DNA of 64,000 nucleotides from an uncultured Flavihumibacter sp. (GCA_902168105.1 CABHOY010000044.1:1-64000), one strand, 5' to 3'; positions 53,256 through 63,068 are shown, counted from the stretch's first letter. The notes: a model not told the origin generated them from the letters alone. Numbers and translations are program-made.

Positions 53256-54305
53256 ATGCTGGATTCGGCTATTGAAGCATATAAAAAATGGAGAAGAATG
53301 AAGCGATTAGACGGACTATTTAGCGATGGTCCGTCCTTCGCTTTTATAGGAGTAGGGCAACATAGCATGGATAATCTATACCCTGTAATATTAAATATGG
53401 GTGTCCGGATTAAATACCTTTACTCGCGCGACTTACGTGTTGCCAGCGAAGCGGCATATCTTTTCCGTCGCTGCACAGGCGTATCAGATCTGTCCTTTAT
53501 ATTAAATGATGCAGGGGTACAAGGTGTCTTTATCTGTATGAAGAATGAATATCAGTATCCACTCGTGAAGGCTTGCCTGGATGCGGGTAAATATGTGTTC
53601 GTAGAGAAACCCGCCGTTAATAGTTATGCAGCATTACAGGAATTGATCGCTCATCCTCATGCGGATAAATGTATGATAGGGTTCAATAAACGTTTCAGTC
53701 CTTTAAACAGGCAACTGAAGAAAGGCATTGCAGATACTTACAGTTATCACGGCCGGTATACTACCGGGGCTTATCCGGAAGGGGATGCCATCATGGAGTT
53801 GTTCTGTCATCCCATAGATAATATTCTGCAGCTCTTCGGGCCGGTAGTGCAGTATTCACTACTACATCATGCAGAAATAAAGGGCGGTATACATCTGCAA
53901 CTGGTACTGAGACATAAGCGGGCGACCGGTGTCCTGGAACTATCTACCTGTTATTCCTGGGCAATGTTTTGCGATGCTCTAAATTGCCTTACCCCAGGTA
54001 ATGTAATTGACATATCATATCCCGGTAGTTTCCGTATTATGCCTTTAGGCAGGCAGTTTGCCGGAATCCCTGTTAATAAGATTTTCAATAATGAACGGCA
54101 ATTGAGTGAAAGTAACTATGCGATGGCAACGCCCGTAGCTGCTAATAATCCCGTAGTGCAATATGGTTATCGGGATGAGATCAGTTATTTCGTAACACAG
54201 GTGAAACAGGGCAAAGCACTGGAACGGGCGGCGCCTGGTACATTCATAGATACATTCCGTTTGCTGGACGAATTGAAGCACGCTTTGGTCAGAAACGATA
54301 GTTAA
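53256..54305 (+). CDS. Gfo/Idh/MocA-family oxidoreductase
   Basis: A 349-residue NAD(P)-dependent dehydrogenase. N-terminal Rossmann domain (FAFIGVGQHSMDNLYPVI, about residues 29-45) with the family E-K-P in VFVEKPAV (near 118), then a C-terminal alpha/beta domain. It is soluble, unlike the Tat-exported homologue at 58.7 kb. It starts three bases after the radical SAM gene, so the two act together, as in sugar or aminocyclitol pathways. Its end overlaps the end of the convergent STN-protein gene by 17 bases. Confidence 0.9.
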   Translation: MLDSAIEAYKKWRRMKRLDGLFSDGPSFAFIGVGQHSMDNLYPVILNMGVRIKYLYSRDLRVASEAAYLFRRCTGVSDLSFILNDAGVQGVFICMKNEYQYPLVKACLDAGKYVFVEKPAVNSYAALQELIAHPHADKCMIGFNKRFSPLNRQLKKGIADTYSYHGRYTTGAYPEGDAIMELFCHPIDNILQLFGPVVQYSLLHHAEIKGGIHLQLVLRHKRATGVLELSTCYSWAMFCDALNCLTPGNVIDISYPGSFRIMPLGRQFAGIPVNKIFNNERQLSESNYAMATPVAANNPVVQYGYRDEISYFVTQVKQGKALERAAPGTFIDTFRLLDELKHALVRNDS

Positions 54306-55692
54306 TACCTACCTGCAAGCCGATCCAGGTTTTCACATTTTCTGGCTCCTCAGGCGCTGAACTGCTGATAGTGTAAGGAGGTTGAAGGAGCATATAGTCT
54401 CTTTCCCTGGCAGTCAAAAAACTATTAATGAACGCGGGACTTATCTGCGAATTGTTCATGTAATAAACGCTTTTGAGATGGTTGAATACGGGGCCGGCAT
54501 ATACTGACCAATGAACTGCAATATTCTTTTGTACAAAGAGACTGATCCTTTGTAAGCGGCTATGCGTGTTGAGGGTAAATTGTGCGCCGCTGGTATCAAA
54601 CACGGGTCGCACGGTGGCTGCTTTTGACAGTTTACCGGTAGTTGCTTCGAGTTGTATCAGCCAGCCATGCTTTAGCGGATAACTGCTGCCTGCTCCATAG
54701 CGAAACCCTGACGCAGAAAAATTAGCACTCCAGGCGGCAATGCCATATAATAATGTAACGCCTGCTCTCGCCTGAAAGTTGGAATAAAGTACCTCATCTG
54801 CCGCAAAACCTGTACTAACAAAAGGTAAAAAAAGTCCTGGCTTTTCATATTTACGCCGCTGTTTCTGTGGTGGTATCACTGGCGCAACAGTTAAAAATAC
54901 CGGACTTGCAGGCCTTACGGGTGCAATTGTTATAGCCGGAGAAGTAAAGAGCGTTAGCAGGTACTGTTGTTGTTTGTCAGCCGTTGTACTATGTTCGGTT
55001 ATGTTCGCAAATGTACTATCTGTACCTCCTGGTGCAACTTTGGTTGTTGTGCCGGTTCCTGCATCTGGATGATATGTAATGGAAATATCCTGTTGTTTAC
55101 TATTACTATCGTTGGATGATTTGGCCGTTTGTAACACTTCGTCGTGCCCATTATGGCCGCGTGACGAAATAGACTTCTTCGTGCGGGAGCGGGCAGGTTG
55201 TGCCGGGGGATGATGTTGTACCTCGTTACCGGATAATTTGTTTACCTGTGTTTTATATTGTTTAATCCCTGAGTTGGTATGTTGTTGCTGATTTGTGCCT
55301 GATACGGCAACCTTCTCCTTCGTTTGTTCCTCTGTAGCTGTTTGAGTAACTGTATTATGCTTTGCTATACGGTGAAAAATAATATGCTCCCGATAAATAG
55401 TATACTCTGCTCCGGTAGCATCTTTTATCATTGATAGCAGCTGGTGGATGGAATAAGAAGTATGTGGTAACCACAGCTGTTTTTGAGCTATTATCCTTTG
55501 GGCATTGAAGGAGAGTATTAAGCCTGTTTGTGCTGTTATAATATCTCCCAGGGTAATAATATCCATTTTTCTCTCAGGGACCTGCACCTTTTTATCCAGT
55601 GGCAAAGGAACAGTTTGAGCTTTAATGCCGGTAAATATGATCATCCACAACACGGTCAGGGATGTTTTTCTAAGTAGCTCAATTACATTCAT
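54289..55692 (-). CDS. STN-domain protein with C-terminal outer-membrane-barrel-like part
   Basis: A 467-residue protein: signal sequence (MNVIELLRKTSLTVLWMIIF), an STN domain (about 35-105; FNAQRIIAQKQLW then SIHQLLSMIKDATGAEYTIY), a long Ser/Thr/Gln-rich linker (about 120-275), and a barrel-like C-terminal half (about 280-467) with alternating hydrophobic strands ending in YRF. The linker probably spans periplasm. It takes the place of the SusC/TonB transducer usually found next to ECF/FecR pairs. Its ATG overlaps the FecR stop by 14 bases. The frame runs on upstream to 55719, but ATG 55692 gives a proper signal peptide. Confidence 0.75.
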   Translation of the reverse strand: MNVIELLRKTSLTVLWMIIFTGIKAQTVPLPLDKKVQVPERKMDIITLGDIITAQTGLILSFNAQRIIAQKQLWLPHTSYSIHQLLSMIKDATGAEYTIYREHIIFHRIAKHNTVTQTATEEQTKEKVAVSGTNQQQHTNSGIKQYKTQVNKLSGNEVQHHPPAQPARSRTKKSISSRGHNGHDEVLQTAKSSNDSNSKQQDISITYHPDAGTGTTTKVAPGGTDSTFANITEHSTTADKQQQYLLTLFTSPAITIAPVRPASPVFLTVAPVIPPQKQRRKYEKPGLFLPFVSTGFAADEVLYSNFQARAGVTLLYGIAAWSANFSASGFRYGAGSSYPLKHGWLIQLEATTGKLSKAATVRPVFDTSGAQFTLNTHSRLQRISLFVQKNIAVHWSVYAGPVFNHLKSVYYMNNSQISPAFINSFLTARERDYMLLQPPYTISSSAPEEPENVKTWIGLQVGINYRF

Positions 55693-56683
55693 TCCCTTGC
55701 AGATAAATAGTAGGCCCATCCATGCGGTACTGTATAGACAATGAGGCTGCTATGACCTCCATTATATATTCGATCGGCATGTTATTAAATGCCGTCGTGA
55801 TAGTACAATCAGCGAGTTTTTTATTTTCCAGAATGATCTTTACATCGTAAGCCTTCTCGAGGGCATGAACTACGGTCTCCAGCCTGGTAGCCTGGAAATG
55901 GAATACTTTAGTAGCATAGGAATAATCATTGCTACTTTCCATTTTTGTCACAAGAAAATGATGTGTCTTTGTATAGTATACTCCCTGCATTCCACCTTTT
56001 ATAACCACACTATCGCTACTATCAAAAAAAAGTACGGCACCGTTGTCCACCTGTACAGTAACACTATCCTGGGTTGCGTTCACATTAAACGCTGTGCCGA
56101 TCACCTTAATGCCCAGCATCCCTGTACGCACAATAAACGGTTTGTCTGCATCAGGAGTAACAGAGAAGTAGCCTTCCCCTTGTAATTGTACCGTCCTATT
56201 GACGCCGTCAAATGAAGATGGATATTCAAGCCGGCTGCCTGGTGTTAGTACTACGCTGGAGTGATCTGCAAGCGTATCATGTAGAATGCCGTCAGGCCGG
56301 GAGATCGCTATTGAGCGGATCTTTGTTGTTTCCCGGGGATGCAGAAATACCAGAAGGGCAGTTCCCAATGCTAACAGGAGCGTTGCTGCAATAGCGACGC
56401 GGAAGAAGATTGTAGGTTTAAGCAGTATTGTTTTCCCTGTTGCTTTTGGGGAGTGTGCATCGATATTTAGCTTGGCCAGTTCCCGCTGAAGGTCGGGGGC
56501 AATATAAGCACCTTCCTTGCCGGCATGCGACCATAGCTGCAGATACTGTTGCAGCAGGTGGTCGTTGTCCGGAGTCTGCTCTATCCATTCGTCAATGGCA
56601 AGCGCCTCTTCCGGGCTCGCTTCTCCCGCAAGATATTTTATCAGCAGTGCTTCAGATATCGATATGTTTTGTTGGTGGCTCAC
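55679..56683 (-). CDS. FecR-family anti-sigma factor
   Basis: A 334-residue single-pass membrane protein. Cytoplasmic N-terminus (1-85) that binds sigma (LIKYLAGEASPEEALAIDEWI), membrane helix (about 88-112), FecR periplasmic domain (RSIAISRPDGILHDTLADHS, then RTVQLQGEGYFSVTPDADKPFIV) and a C-terminal DUF4974-like part (LETVVHALEKAYDV). It holds the ECF sigma factor until signalled. The start codon is GTG at 56683. The sigma gene is 27 bases upstream. Confidence 0.95.
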   Translation of the reverse strand: MSHQQNISISEALLIKYLAGEASPEEALAIDEWIEQTPDNDHLLQQYLQLWSHAGKEGAYIAPDLQRELAKLNIDAHSPKATGKTILLKPTIFFRVAIAATLLLALGTALLVFLHPRETTKIRSIAISRPDGILHDTLADHSSVVLTPGSRLEYPSSFDGVNRTVQLQGEGYFSVTPDADKPFIVRTGMLGIKVIGTAFNVNATQDSVTVQVDNGAVLFFDSSDSVVIKGGMQGVYYTKTHHFLVTKMESSNDYSYATKVFHFQATRLETVVHALEKAYDVKIILENKKLADCTITTAFNNMPIEYIMEVIAASLSIQYRMDGPTIYLQGNECN

Positions 56684-56710
56684 TGAATAACTATTATTTC
56701 ATACAGATAT

Positions 56711-57265
56711 TTATAAAAGATGATTGATATAGCACAGTATTATTATCGTCAGGAGGTAATCCGCCAGCTTTTCGCGCATCAGTCGTAATGCTTTACTCAT
56801 TTGTGCTTCGACTGTTTTTACGGAAATGTTCAATTCTGCAGCTATCTCTGAATACTTTTTACCTTCCTCCCGGCTTTTCAGGAATATGATCCTGCATTGT
56901 TCAGGCAGCGCACCGGTGGCCTGGGAGATGTGTTTTTCAAGCTCCCGGGCCAACGTTTGCTGCTCCGTACCACCCTGCATAAAGCTATCCCTATCCCCGT
57001 TCTTATAGGACATATACCTGTTCCTGGCACCTTCCTTCCGGATAATGTTCATACTCAGGTTGTGTACGGACCGGTATAGATATCCTTTTATATCGTCTTC
57101 AAAGATGACGCTTTCGCGTTTTTCCCACAAGCTGGCAAATACGGTTTGAACAATATCATTGGCCTCCTCGCTGTCCCTTAGCAGGGTATAGGCATACCGG
57201 TGCAACTTTTCATAACAGGTATGAAAAAGCTGCAGGAACAGTTGAGATTTATCTTGTTTCTTCAA
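56711..57265 (-). CDS. ECF-type RNA polymerase sigma factor
   Basis: A 184-residue sigma factor of the Bacteroidota FecI-like group: region 2 (YAYTLLRDSEEANDIVQTVF and LWEKRESV), region 4 (ALPEQCRIIFLKSREEGKKYSEIAAELNISVKTVEAQMSKAL). A hydrophobic tail (YLLTIIILCYINHLL) ends the protein. The start is a TTG at 57265. It forms a unit with FecR and the STN-barrel protein. Confidence 0.93.
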   Translation of the reverse strand: MKKQDKSQLFLQLFHTCYEKLHRYAYTLLRDSEEANDIVQTVFASLWEKRESVIFEDDIKGYLYRSVHNLSMNIIRKEGARNRYMSYKNGDRDSFMQGGTEQQTLARELEKHISQATGALPEQCRIIFLKSREEGKKYSEIAAELNISVKTVEAQMSKALRLMREKLADYLLTIIILCYINHLL

Positions 57266-57379
57266 TTCCGTTAATTACCCTGATGCTTGTTGGCGCAATG
57301 ATCCAATAGTATAACACTAAGGGTAGAAGATACCCTTATGCGAGGTGAAAAAATATTTTTAATACTGTTCCTGCAGTGG

Positions 57380-58720
57380 TCAGACTTTCGGCGCCCATCC
57401 TTTTTCATACTCTCGCTTCCACAGCTTCATGGCTTCAGCATCGTTAAGGATGTGGCCATTGGAAGGATCCGTATGTAATACTCTGCCTGTGCGCTGTGCA
57501 ATATTACCCAGCAATGGAAGCAGGGTACTGCGGTATGCGACATTTATTTCGGCATTAAGCGTGGCATTGCCGCGGATGCTTTCCAGGAAGTTATTGATAT
57601 GTATTGCATCGTAGTATTCACCGGCAGGACTAACTGTGTTGACCGCACTCTGATTGGTATTGGTAGATTGTTTAACGTCTTTCACAACCTTCCCCTTAAG
57701 GTCTGTTATCCTGTAACTATCGCCCCCGGTATTGTATAAGGTGCCGTTCTCTCCGAAAATGGCGAATCCGCGATCGCTGCCTTCCAGGTTGTATGCACTA
57801 CAGCTACGGCCTTCCCAGGAAATTGCTTTGCTGCCTTCAAACTCAAAATTGAGCGTTTGGGTATCCGGGGTTTCCCAGTCAGTATCCTGTGGATAAGCAT
57901 AACGTCCACCGGCAGAGGTTACCTTGGTAGGGAAATCCAGGTCCATGAACCAGCGCAGGCAATCCAGTTCATGCGTCGCGTTATTGCAGGTTTCAGAAGT
58001 TCCCCAATGCCAGCGCCAGTGCCAGTTGTAGTGAACGATGTTATCCAGGTAGTCGCGGCGTGGCGCCGGACCTTGCCATAAATTCCAGTCCAGGGTACCA
58101 GGTACAGGTATCTTCTTGCCGATGCCAATAGGCTGACGGTTATTGGTATACCAGCTTTTCCCATAGTATATTTTACCTAATACATGTTGTTCCTTAACCT
58201 CTTTTATAGCCTGTTGCAGATTGGGCCAGGAACGGCGCTGACTGCCCATTTGTACAAGACGGTTATATTTCTTTGCGGCTGCGATCAGTAATTCACCTTC
58301 CGCCGGATTTTGAGCGCAGGGTTTTTCTACATACACATGTTTGCCGGCGGCTGTAGCCATAATGGCTGCTGGTGCATGCCAGTGGTCAGGAGCTGCAACA
58401 AAAAGTGCATCAAAATCCTTACGCTCCAGTAACTGGCGGATATCTTTTATAACAGTAGGCTTGCGATCCTGTGCACCGGCAATTGCCTTAAGGCCCTTCG
58501 CGATAGCGCCGTCTTCAACATCACATACATACCCGATCTCTGCCCCTGGCAGTTTGGCTGCACACTGCGCCAGCCAGTTACCCCTGGAATTGACGCCCAT
58601 TACGCCCAATACCAGCTTGTTACTGGGAGCGTTTTTTCCGAAAACCGGAAAGTTAAGGATGGTTAGACCTGCTCCTACGCCAGCAAGGCCGCCGGTTTTA
58701 ATAAAATCTCTTCTTTTCAT
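57380..58720 (-). CDS. Gfo/Idh/MocA oxidoreductase, Tat-exported
   Basis: A 446-residue exported dehydrogenase: Tat signal MKRRDFIKTGGLAGVGAG with twin arginine at 3-4, Rossmann domain (LGVMGVNSRGNWLAQCAA), E-K-P in VYVEKPCAQNPAE (about 140) and a C-terminal domain with WHWRWHWGTSETCNN, the pattern of the periplasmic glycan-related members. Such proteins carry their NAD cofactor out folded. It is a single gene. The substrate is probably a sugar. Confidence 0.93.
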   Translation of the reverse strand: MKRRDFIKTGGLAGVGAGLTILNFPVFGKNAPSNKLVLGVMGVNSRGNWLAQCAAKLPGAEIGYVCDVEDGAIAKGLKAIAGAQDRKPTVIKDIRQLLERKDFDALFVAAPDHWHAPAAIMATAAGKHVYVEKPCAQNPAEGELLIAAAKKYNRLVQMGSQRRSWPNLQQAIKEVKEQHVLGKIYYGKSWYTNNRQPIGIGKKIPVPGTLDWNLWQGPAPRRDYLDNIVHYNWHWRWHWGTSETCNNATHELDCLRWFMDLDFPTKVTSAGGRYAYPQDTDWETPDTQTLNFEFEGSKAISWEGRSCSAYNLEGSDRGFAIFGENGTLYNTGGDSYRITDLKGKVVKDVKQSTNTNQSAVNTVSPAGEYYDAIHINNFLESIRGNATLNAEINVAYRSTLLPLLGNIAQRTGRVLHTDPSNGHILNDAEAMKLWKREYEKGWAPKV

Positions 58721-58981
58721 AACGATGACCTGTTTATCGGTTTTAAGGTTTTGTAACGGAAGTTTAGAATAGGCAGTCTAATGTAAAAAAATAAAAATGG
58801 GAGCGGAAGATTTTTTGATGAGTGACGGGAAATGGGGCAGAAAAAATTTCTCCAGCTCTATAAAGTATGCCGTTTTTTTCCTTATATTGTTTGAATGGGA
58901 AATACTTTACCCATTTTATAATTTAGAGTTGTTGCCCGTTCCTGAATATTAGCGAAAAATCAACAAATACTATAATCTTGC

Positions 58982-59905
58982 ATGAAACCTAAGACCCTTA
59001 TATCTGTTATAATGCCCTGTTATAACGCCGGAGAATACGTTGGTGGCGCTATAGAAAGTATACTAGCCCAGTCCTTACAGGACTTTGAACTTATAATAAT
59101 CAATGACGGCTCCACAGATAACAGTCGTCAGGAAATATTACGGTATAAAGACAGCAGGATTAAATACATACCATTTAACGAGAATATAGGTAATTATCCC
59201 GCTAGAAATGCCGGTATGTCGATCGCAGAAGGCAAATATGTTTGTGTTATGGATGCTGATGACATTGCATATGAGAACCGTCTTCAGTTGCAGTATGATT
59301 ATCTGGAAAGTAATCCCAGAACCGGAGCCATCGGAGGGCAGGGGAAGATTATCAACAGGAATGGTGAGTTGACCGGGAACCTGACTAATCCTGTCGTTCC
59401 TTTCCGGCAGCTGCAGGTGCTACTTCTAATGAATAATTTTGTTGCGCATCCGACGTTCATGATACGCTCCTCATTATTGCGCAAATATCAGCTCCGCTAT
59501 GATGAAAACTATTTTTATGCGTCAGATTTCGATTTCATTTCCCGGTGCTGTACTTTATTTCCCGTTCAAAATATCGATCATGAGCTTATTCAATACCGGC
59601 ATCACTCGCAGCAGATATCGTCAAAGCACTACACCATGCAGGTGGAATATGCAGATCGTATCCGGTTGTCGCAATTAAAGTACCACAATTTCGACCTGTC
59701 CAATGAGGAGAAGAGAATTTACTTGCAGCTGATGAAAAGAATGGCACTTTCTACAGAAAAGCTAACTGAAGGACTGAACCTGTTAAATAAGCTAATGGAA
59801 CAGAATCTTCAGTTAAAGGCATTTAACCAGAAGTTCCTGTTCGGCTTTTTTGACTATGTGCTTGCTATTGCTCAAGAAAAAATGATTGCAGAGAATGTGT
59901 CCTAA
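58982..59905 (+). CDS. Glycosyltransferase family 2
   Basis: A 307-residue GT-A enzyme. LISVIMPCYNAGEYVGGAIE and IINDGSTDNS (nucleotide-sugar binding), the D-x-D-like motif in VMDADDIAYENRL (about 90-102) and AHPTFMIRSSLL further on are typical for family 2. No membrane segment. It is convergent with the GT25-like gene, 24 bases apart, and may belong to the same surface or peptide glycosylation locus. TATATTGTTTG-like promoter boxes near 58882 are only suggestive. Confidence 0.92.
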   Translation: MKPKTLISVIMPCYNAGEYVGGAIESILAQSLQDFELIIINDGSTDNSRQEILRYKDSRIKYIPFNENIGNYPARNAGMSIAEGKYVCVMDADDIAYENRLQLQYDYLESNPRTGAIGGQGKIINRNGELTGNLTNPVVPFRQLQVLLLMNNFVAHPTFMIRSSLLRKYQLRYDENYFYASDFDFISRCCTLFPVQNIDHELIQYRHHSQQISSKHYTMQVEYADRIRLSQLKYHNFDLSNEEKRIYLQLMKRMALSTEKLTEGLNLLNKLMEQNLQLKAFNQKFLFGFFDYVLAIAQEKMIAENVS

Positions 59906-59929
59906 TGCTATGTATGACAACTTGTTATA

Positions 59930-61231
59930 TCAGATAGCAACTGTATGCTGCAATTGTGGCCAGAAATACCTGTTAGAAGCTGCTTCTAATTCGGCGAACT
60001 TAATGCGGGTTTCTTCAAATATAGACTGATCGTCTACGGAACTGGAAATAAATGGATAAATCAACATTTTGTTAAAGGTCAATTCATTGATCAATTCTGC
60101 GGGCTTCACATTCTCGTCAAATGATTCTTCCAGCAGCTTGTCATAAAACTTTTTGAATAATACCAGGAATGGAGCTGCAGTACCGCCGGCAACCCAATAG
60201 CGTGACGGGGCTACGGGAATTGCGCGATAGAAACTTCTGCAGCCGGTCAATAAAAGATCAATTCCCTGATAATGCGCCTTGATGATGTGATCGAACAAGT
60301 ATTCTTTTGAATAGTCAGTAGTAAAAATGTGGTTATCATTGCAAATAATAATAAGATCTTCGTCACGCTCTTTTCCCGTTCGTGCCGCCTCTCTGATCCC
60401 TTCCCATCTATCAATGTTGGTACACTCATCCTTTTTCCCGGTTTCAATAAAAAAAACTTCAAACTCCGGTTTTCGGGAGAATTCCTGTATTATCCTATCA
60501 CGGTTTGTTTCCGGCTGTGTTATAATAAAAACGGGTAAACAAATTTGAGATAGGTCGTAGTCAGGTATCTTCTTTTGAACATCATTAATTTCTTTCTGAT
60601 AATAATTTGAAACGATATCGAGCATGTCAATGCCATTCACACTGTCGCTAAAAAGTTCTTCCAGTCTTCCTTCTTGTGCATTTCGTGCCGTTACATCTGA
60701 ATAGCCAAAATATATTTGCGTCGAAACAGGTTTACTCATGAAATACTTTCCAGTAGTGAGGGCGGCGATCTTATAATCGGCATTATCTCCAACGCCAAAA
60801 TCCGCAGATAAAATCTTTTCGTAGAATTTCCTATAGATGATCATGAACTGCGTACCGGTGAACCTAGCTACCCAATATAATTTATCGTTGACAGGTAGGG
60901 CTGAATCAAACCAACTTACAGCGCCGAGGAGTACATCTCCGCCTTCTGTTTCACATTCCGTAATGCAATCCAGGAGATAGTCAGGAGAATATTCTGTGGT
61001 GAACTGATGATCATCTTCGCAAATCAGCACATAGGGCCAGTCTTTCTGACTTGCGGTGCTGATGATCCCGCAAATACTTTGCCACAGGCCTATTGCTCCA
61101 ATATGGTGTTCGCAGGCTTCTATCACCTCAATGGAGAATTCGGCTCGCCCGGCAAATTCCTTTTCGATATGCTCCCGACGATCCGTACGATGCTTTAGAT
61201 TTATGATGCGGGTGGGGATAATATTTTTCAT
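59930..61231 (-). CDS. Duplicated GT25-like glycosyltransferase
   Basis: A 433-residue protein made of two copies of a family 25-like (LPS glycosyltransferase) domain. Copy 1 (about 1-215) has TRIINLKHRTDRR and the acidic motif E72-D-D-H75 (LICEDDHQF). Copy 2 (about 235-430) repeats the layout with FIITQPETNRDR and N298-D-N-H (ICNDNHIF), so its metal motif is altered. Both share the segment FTT-Y-S-x-(E/D)-Y-L-(L/F)-D. Copy 1 is likely catalytic and copy 2 degenerate. The start is set at ATG 61231, just before the first strand; the frame is open up to a TTG at 61333 overlapping the previous gene. Confidence 0.75.
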   Translation of the reverse strand: MKNIIPTRIINLKHRTDRREHIEKEFAGRAEFSIEVIEACEHHIGAIGLWQSICGIISTASQKDWPYVLICEDDHQFTTEYSPDYLLDCITECETEGGDVLLGAVSWFDSALPVNDKLYWVARFTGTQFMIIYRKFYEKILSADFGVGDNADYKIAALTTGKYFMSKPVSTQIYFGYSDVTARNAQEGRLEELFSDSVNGIDMLDIVSNYYQKEINDVQKKIPDYDLSQICLPVFIITQPETNRDRIIQEFSRKPEFEVFFIETGKKDECTNIDRWEGIREAARTGKERDEDLIIICNDNHIFTTDYSKEYLFDHIIKAHYQGIDLLLTGCRSFYRAIPVAPSRYWVAGGTAAPFLVLFKKFYDKLLEESFDENVKPAELINELTFNKMLIYPFISSSVDDQSIFEETRIKFAELEAASNRYFWPQLQHTVAI

Positions 61232-61325
61232 AACTGTAAAATGAATATTATGATGGTGTAGGAGACCGCTTTCCAGGGACGTTTTCATTCTTACGCCAAA
61301 GCTGAATGAAATAGCGTTCAGAAGG

Positions 61326-62960
61326 TCACGCAATGAAGAAATTCTTCAGATCGTGTGCACTATATAATTGCGGCAGTTCATGGTCATTAATGAAGATAGT
61401 GGGCGTCCCCGATATTTCCTCAACATCGCACCACATGCGCATAGCCGAAATTTTACTGTTATGTATCGTTAGGTCTTCGGAAACTGGATATTTAGCAGCG
61501 AAAGCCTCGTAATTCTTTTCACTCGCCAGATACCAATCATCAAGGGCTTGTTTCATCAGGGTATCGTCCTTTAGGGCGGCTATGGAAAGGAAATGGCCTA
61601 CGGGTAGTCGCTTTATATCTGAGTCTTCCGTTGTCGCCGTAAAAATGATCCGAAGTTCCACATCCGGATTGTTCTGAATAAGTTCTTCTATCGGTACATG
61701 TGCTTGTGCACAGGGATCACAATAAGGATTACATACCTTAATAATTTTATTAGCAGCACCAGGTGTGCCGAGTACTATACCTACTCCCTCGGCGCTTTTC
61801 CGGATAGCTTTTTGCTTTTTTAGCAGAGCGTCAAATATGATCGGGTCATATTTTAAACGGTTTAACTGATGTTTACTGTGCCCTGCGTTCTTTGCCTTCT
61901 TCAGCACTGGTATGGACAGTAGGAGAACGAGTAAGGGCAGTATGTAAGATGTTATTGCACTAAAGATCAGGGAGGTGTCGGTAACACCTGATATAAGGTG
62001 TGTCATCCATCCGCCGGTAAGCGTAATGGCGGCCTGTAATACCAGTAAACCCTGTACGTACAGGCAAAGAATGCACCATTGTTTGGCAATACGCCATTGG
62101 TAAAAGACAGAATAAATGGTAAAAGGGAATGAAAGAATACTAACTAATCCCACGAGGGCGAGGGCAGCTGGATTAGTTAGACCGTTTAACTGGAAAAACA
62201 ATACAGTTCCAATAAAATAAGATAGACCGATCACGCTCCAGCTTATGCCTCCTATCTTGGCTGCATCTGATTGGAGAATGGCATTGCAGTTCACTTTTTT
62301 TGTAGCCTTGCAGATTTGCCGGATTACGGGGCTGTAACGGTCAAGTTCATACCATACCAGCAGGATGCCAAGGCCGACGCCCGTTACAGCGGTCAGAAAG
62401 TGGATCACTGGCAACAATGCGGCCGGTCCCGTATATATGAAGGACTTGCCAATTGTAATACCTAAAATGATCAACAGTAAGGTGGCCAATGTGGGCCTGC
62501 TAATATGTTTGATCGTTTCTTCCCGGTGTTTTTGTTTATAATCAGGCTCACCAGCATCAGGTGTGGGTTCTGCCAATAATACGATGCCGGTGCTTATTTT
62601 TTTAAGATCTTTTAAGGAGGTCCATATCCATTTTCTTTCTTCAGGATCAAACATCCTGGCCGTCTCTCCGAAAATATCACTAATGACAGTAAAATATTCA
62701 ACCTCGTTCTTTCCTTTTTTTAATTGAGTAATATAAGGTGGTGGAATATTGTCCATCTGGTCGGGCGAGAAACTTGCCGTAACATTTTCAATATTATATC
62801 TGCTGAATACATCGCTTATACTAAGCAAACTTGGATAGTCCGGATGATCTTCCACTTCATTCTGAAGGGTAGTGGCAGACAGTTTCACACCGAGTATGTC
62901 TAAAAATAACTGTGCCGCTAATGGGCCGTTGGGTTTGGGTTCAGTGAGTTTCCAAAACAT
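61326..62960 (-). CDS. C39-like / VKOR / thioredoxin-fold fusion (disulfide-forming)
   Basis: A 544-residue membrane protein. Residues 1-140 look like a C39-like domain without the catalytic Cys (PLAAQLFLDILGVKLS and ILSISDVF-like pattern; peptide-binding rather than cutting). Residues 165-340 are a VKOR with the loop pair C217/C225 and the C-I-L-C pair C296/C299. Residues 385-544 are a DsbA-like thioredoxin fold with C414-D-P-C417 and cis-Pro in SGTPTIFIND. It should make disulfides in exported peptide or protein. This three-part fusion occurs in Bacteroidota bacteriocin/RiPP export loci. Confidence 0.85.
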   Translation of the reverse strand: MFWKLTEPKPNGPLAAQLFLDILGVKLSATTLQNEVEDHPDYPSLLSISDVFSRYNIENVTASFSPDQMDNIPPPYITQLKKGKNEVEYFTVISDIFGETARMFDPEERKWIWTSLKDLKKISTGIVLLAEPTPDAGEPDYKQKHREETIKHISRPTLATLLLIILGITIGKSFIYTGPAALLPVIHFLTAVTGVGLGILLVWYELDRYSPVIRQICKATKKVNCNAILQSDAAKIGGISWSVIGLSYFIGTVLFFQLNGLTNPAALALVGLVSILSFPFTIYSVFYQWRIAKQWCILCLYVQGLLVLQAAITLTGGWMTHLISGVTDTSLIFSAITSYILPLLVLLLSIPVLKKAKNAGHSKHQLNRLKYDPIIFDALLKKQKAIRKSAEGVGIVLGTPGAANKIIKVCNPYCDPCAQAHVPIEELIQNNPDVELRIIFTATTEDSDIKRLPVGHFLSIAALKDDTLMKQALDDWYLASEKNYEAFAAKYPVSEDLTIHNSKISAMRMWCDVEEISGTPTIFINDHELPQLYSAHDLKNFFIA

Positions 62961-63068
62961 GGAGCAATAGAAGATTTAGTTAAAAGTCAAAATTTATCCG
63001 AGATGGGTGATTACAATAGTAATTTCCTGGCACCTGATTTCCGGGTAGGGATGTTTTACACAGCTTTG

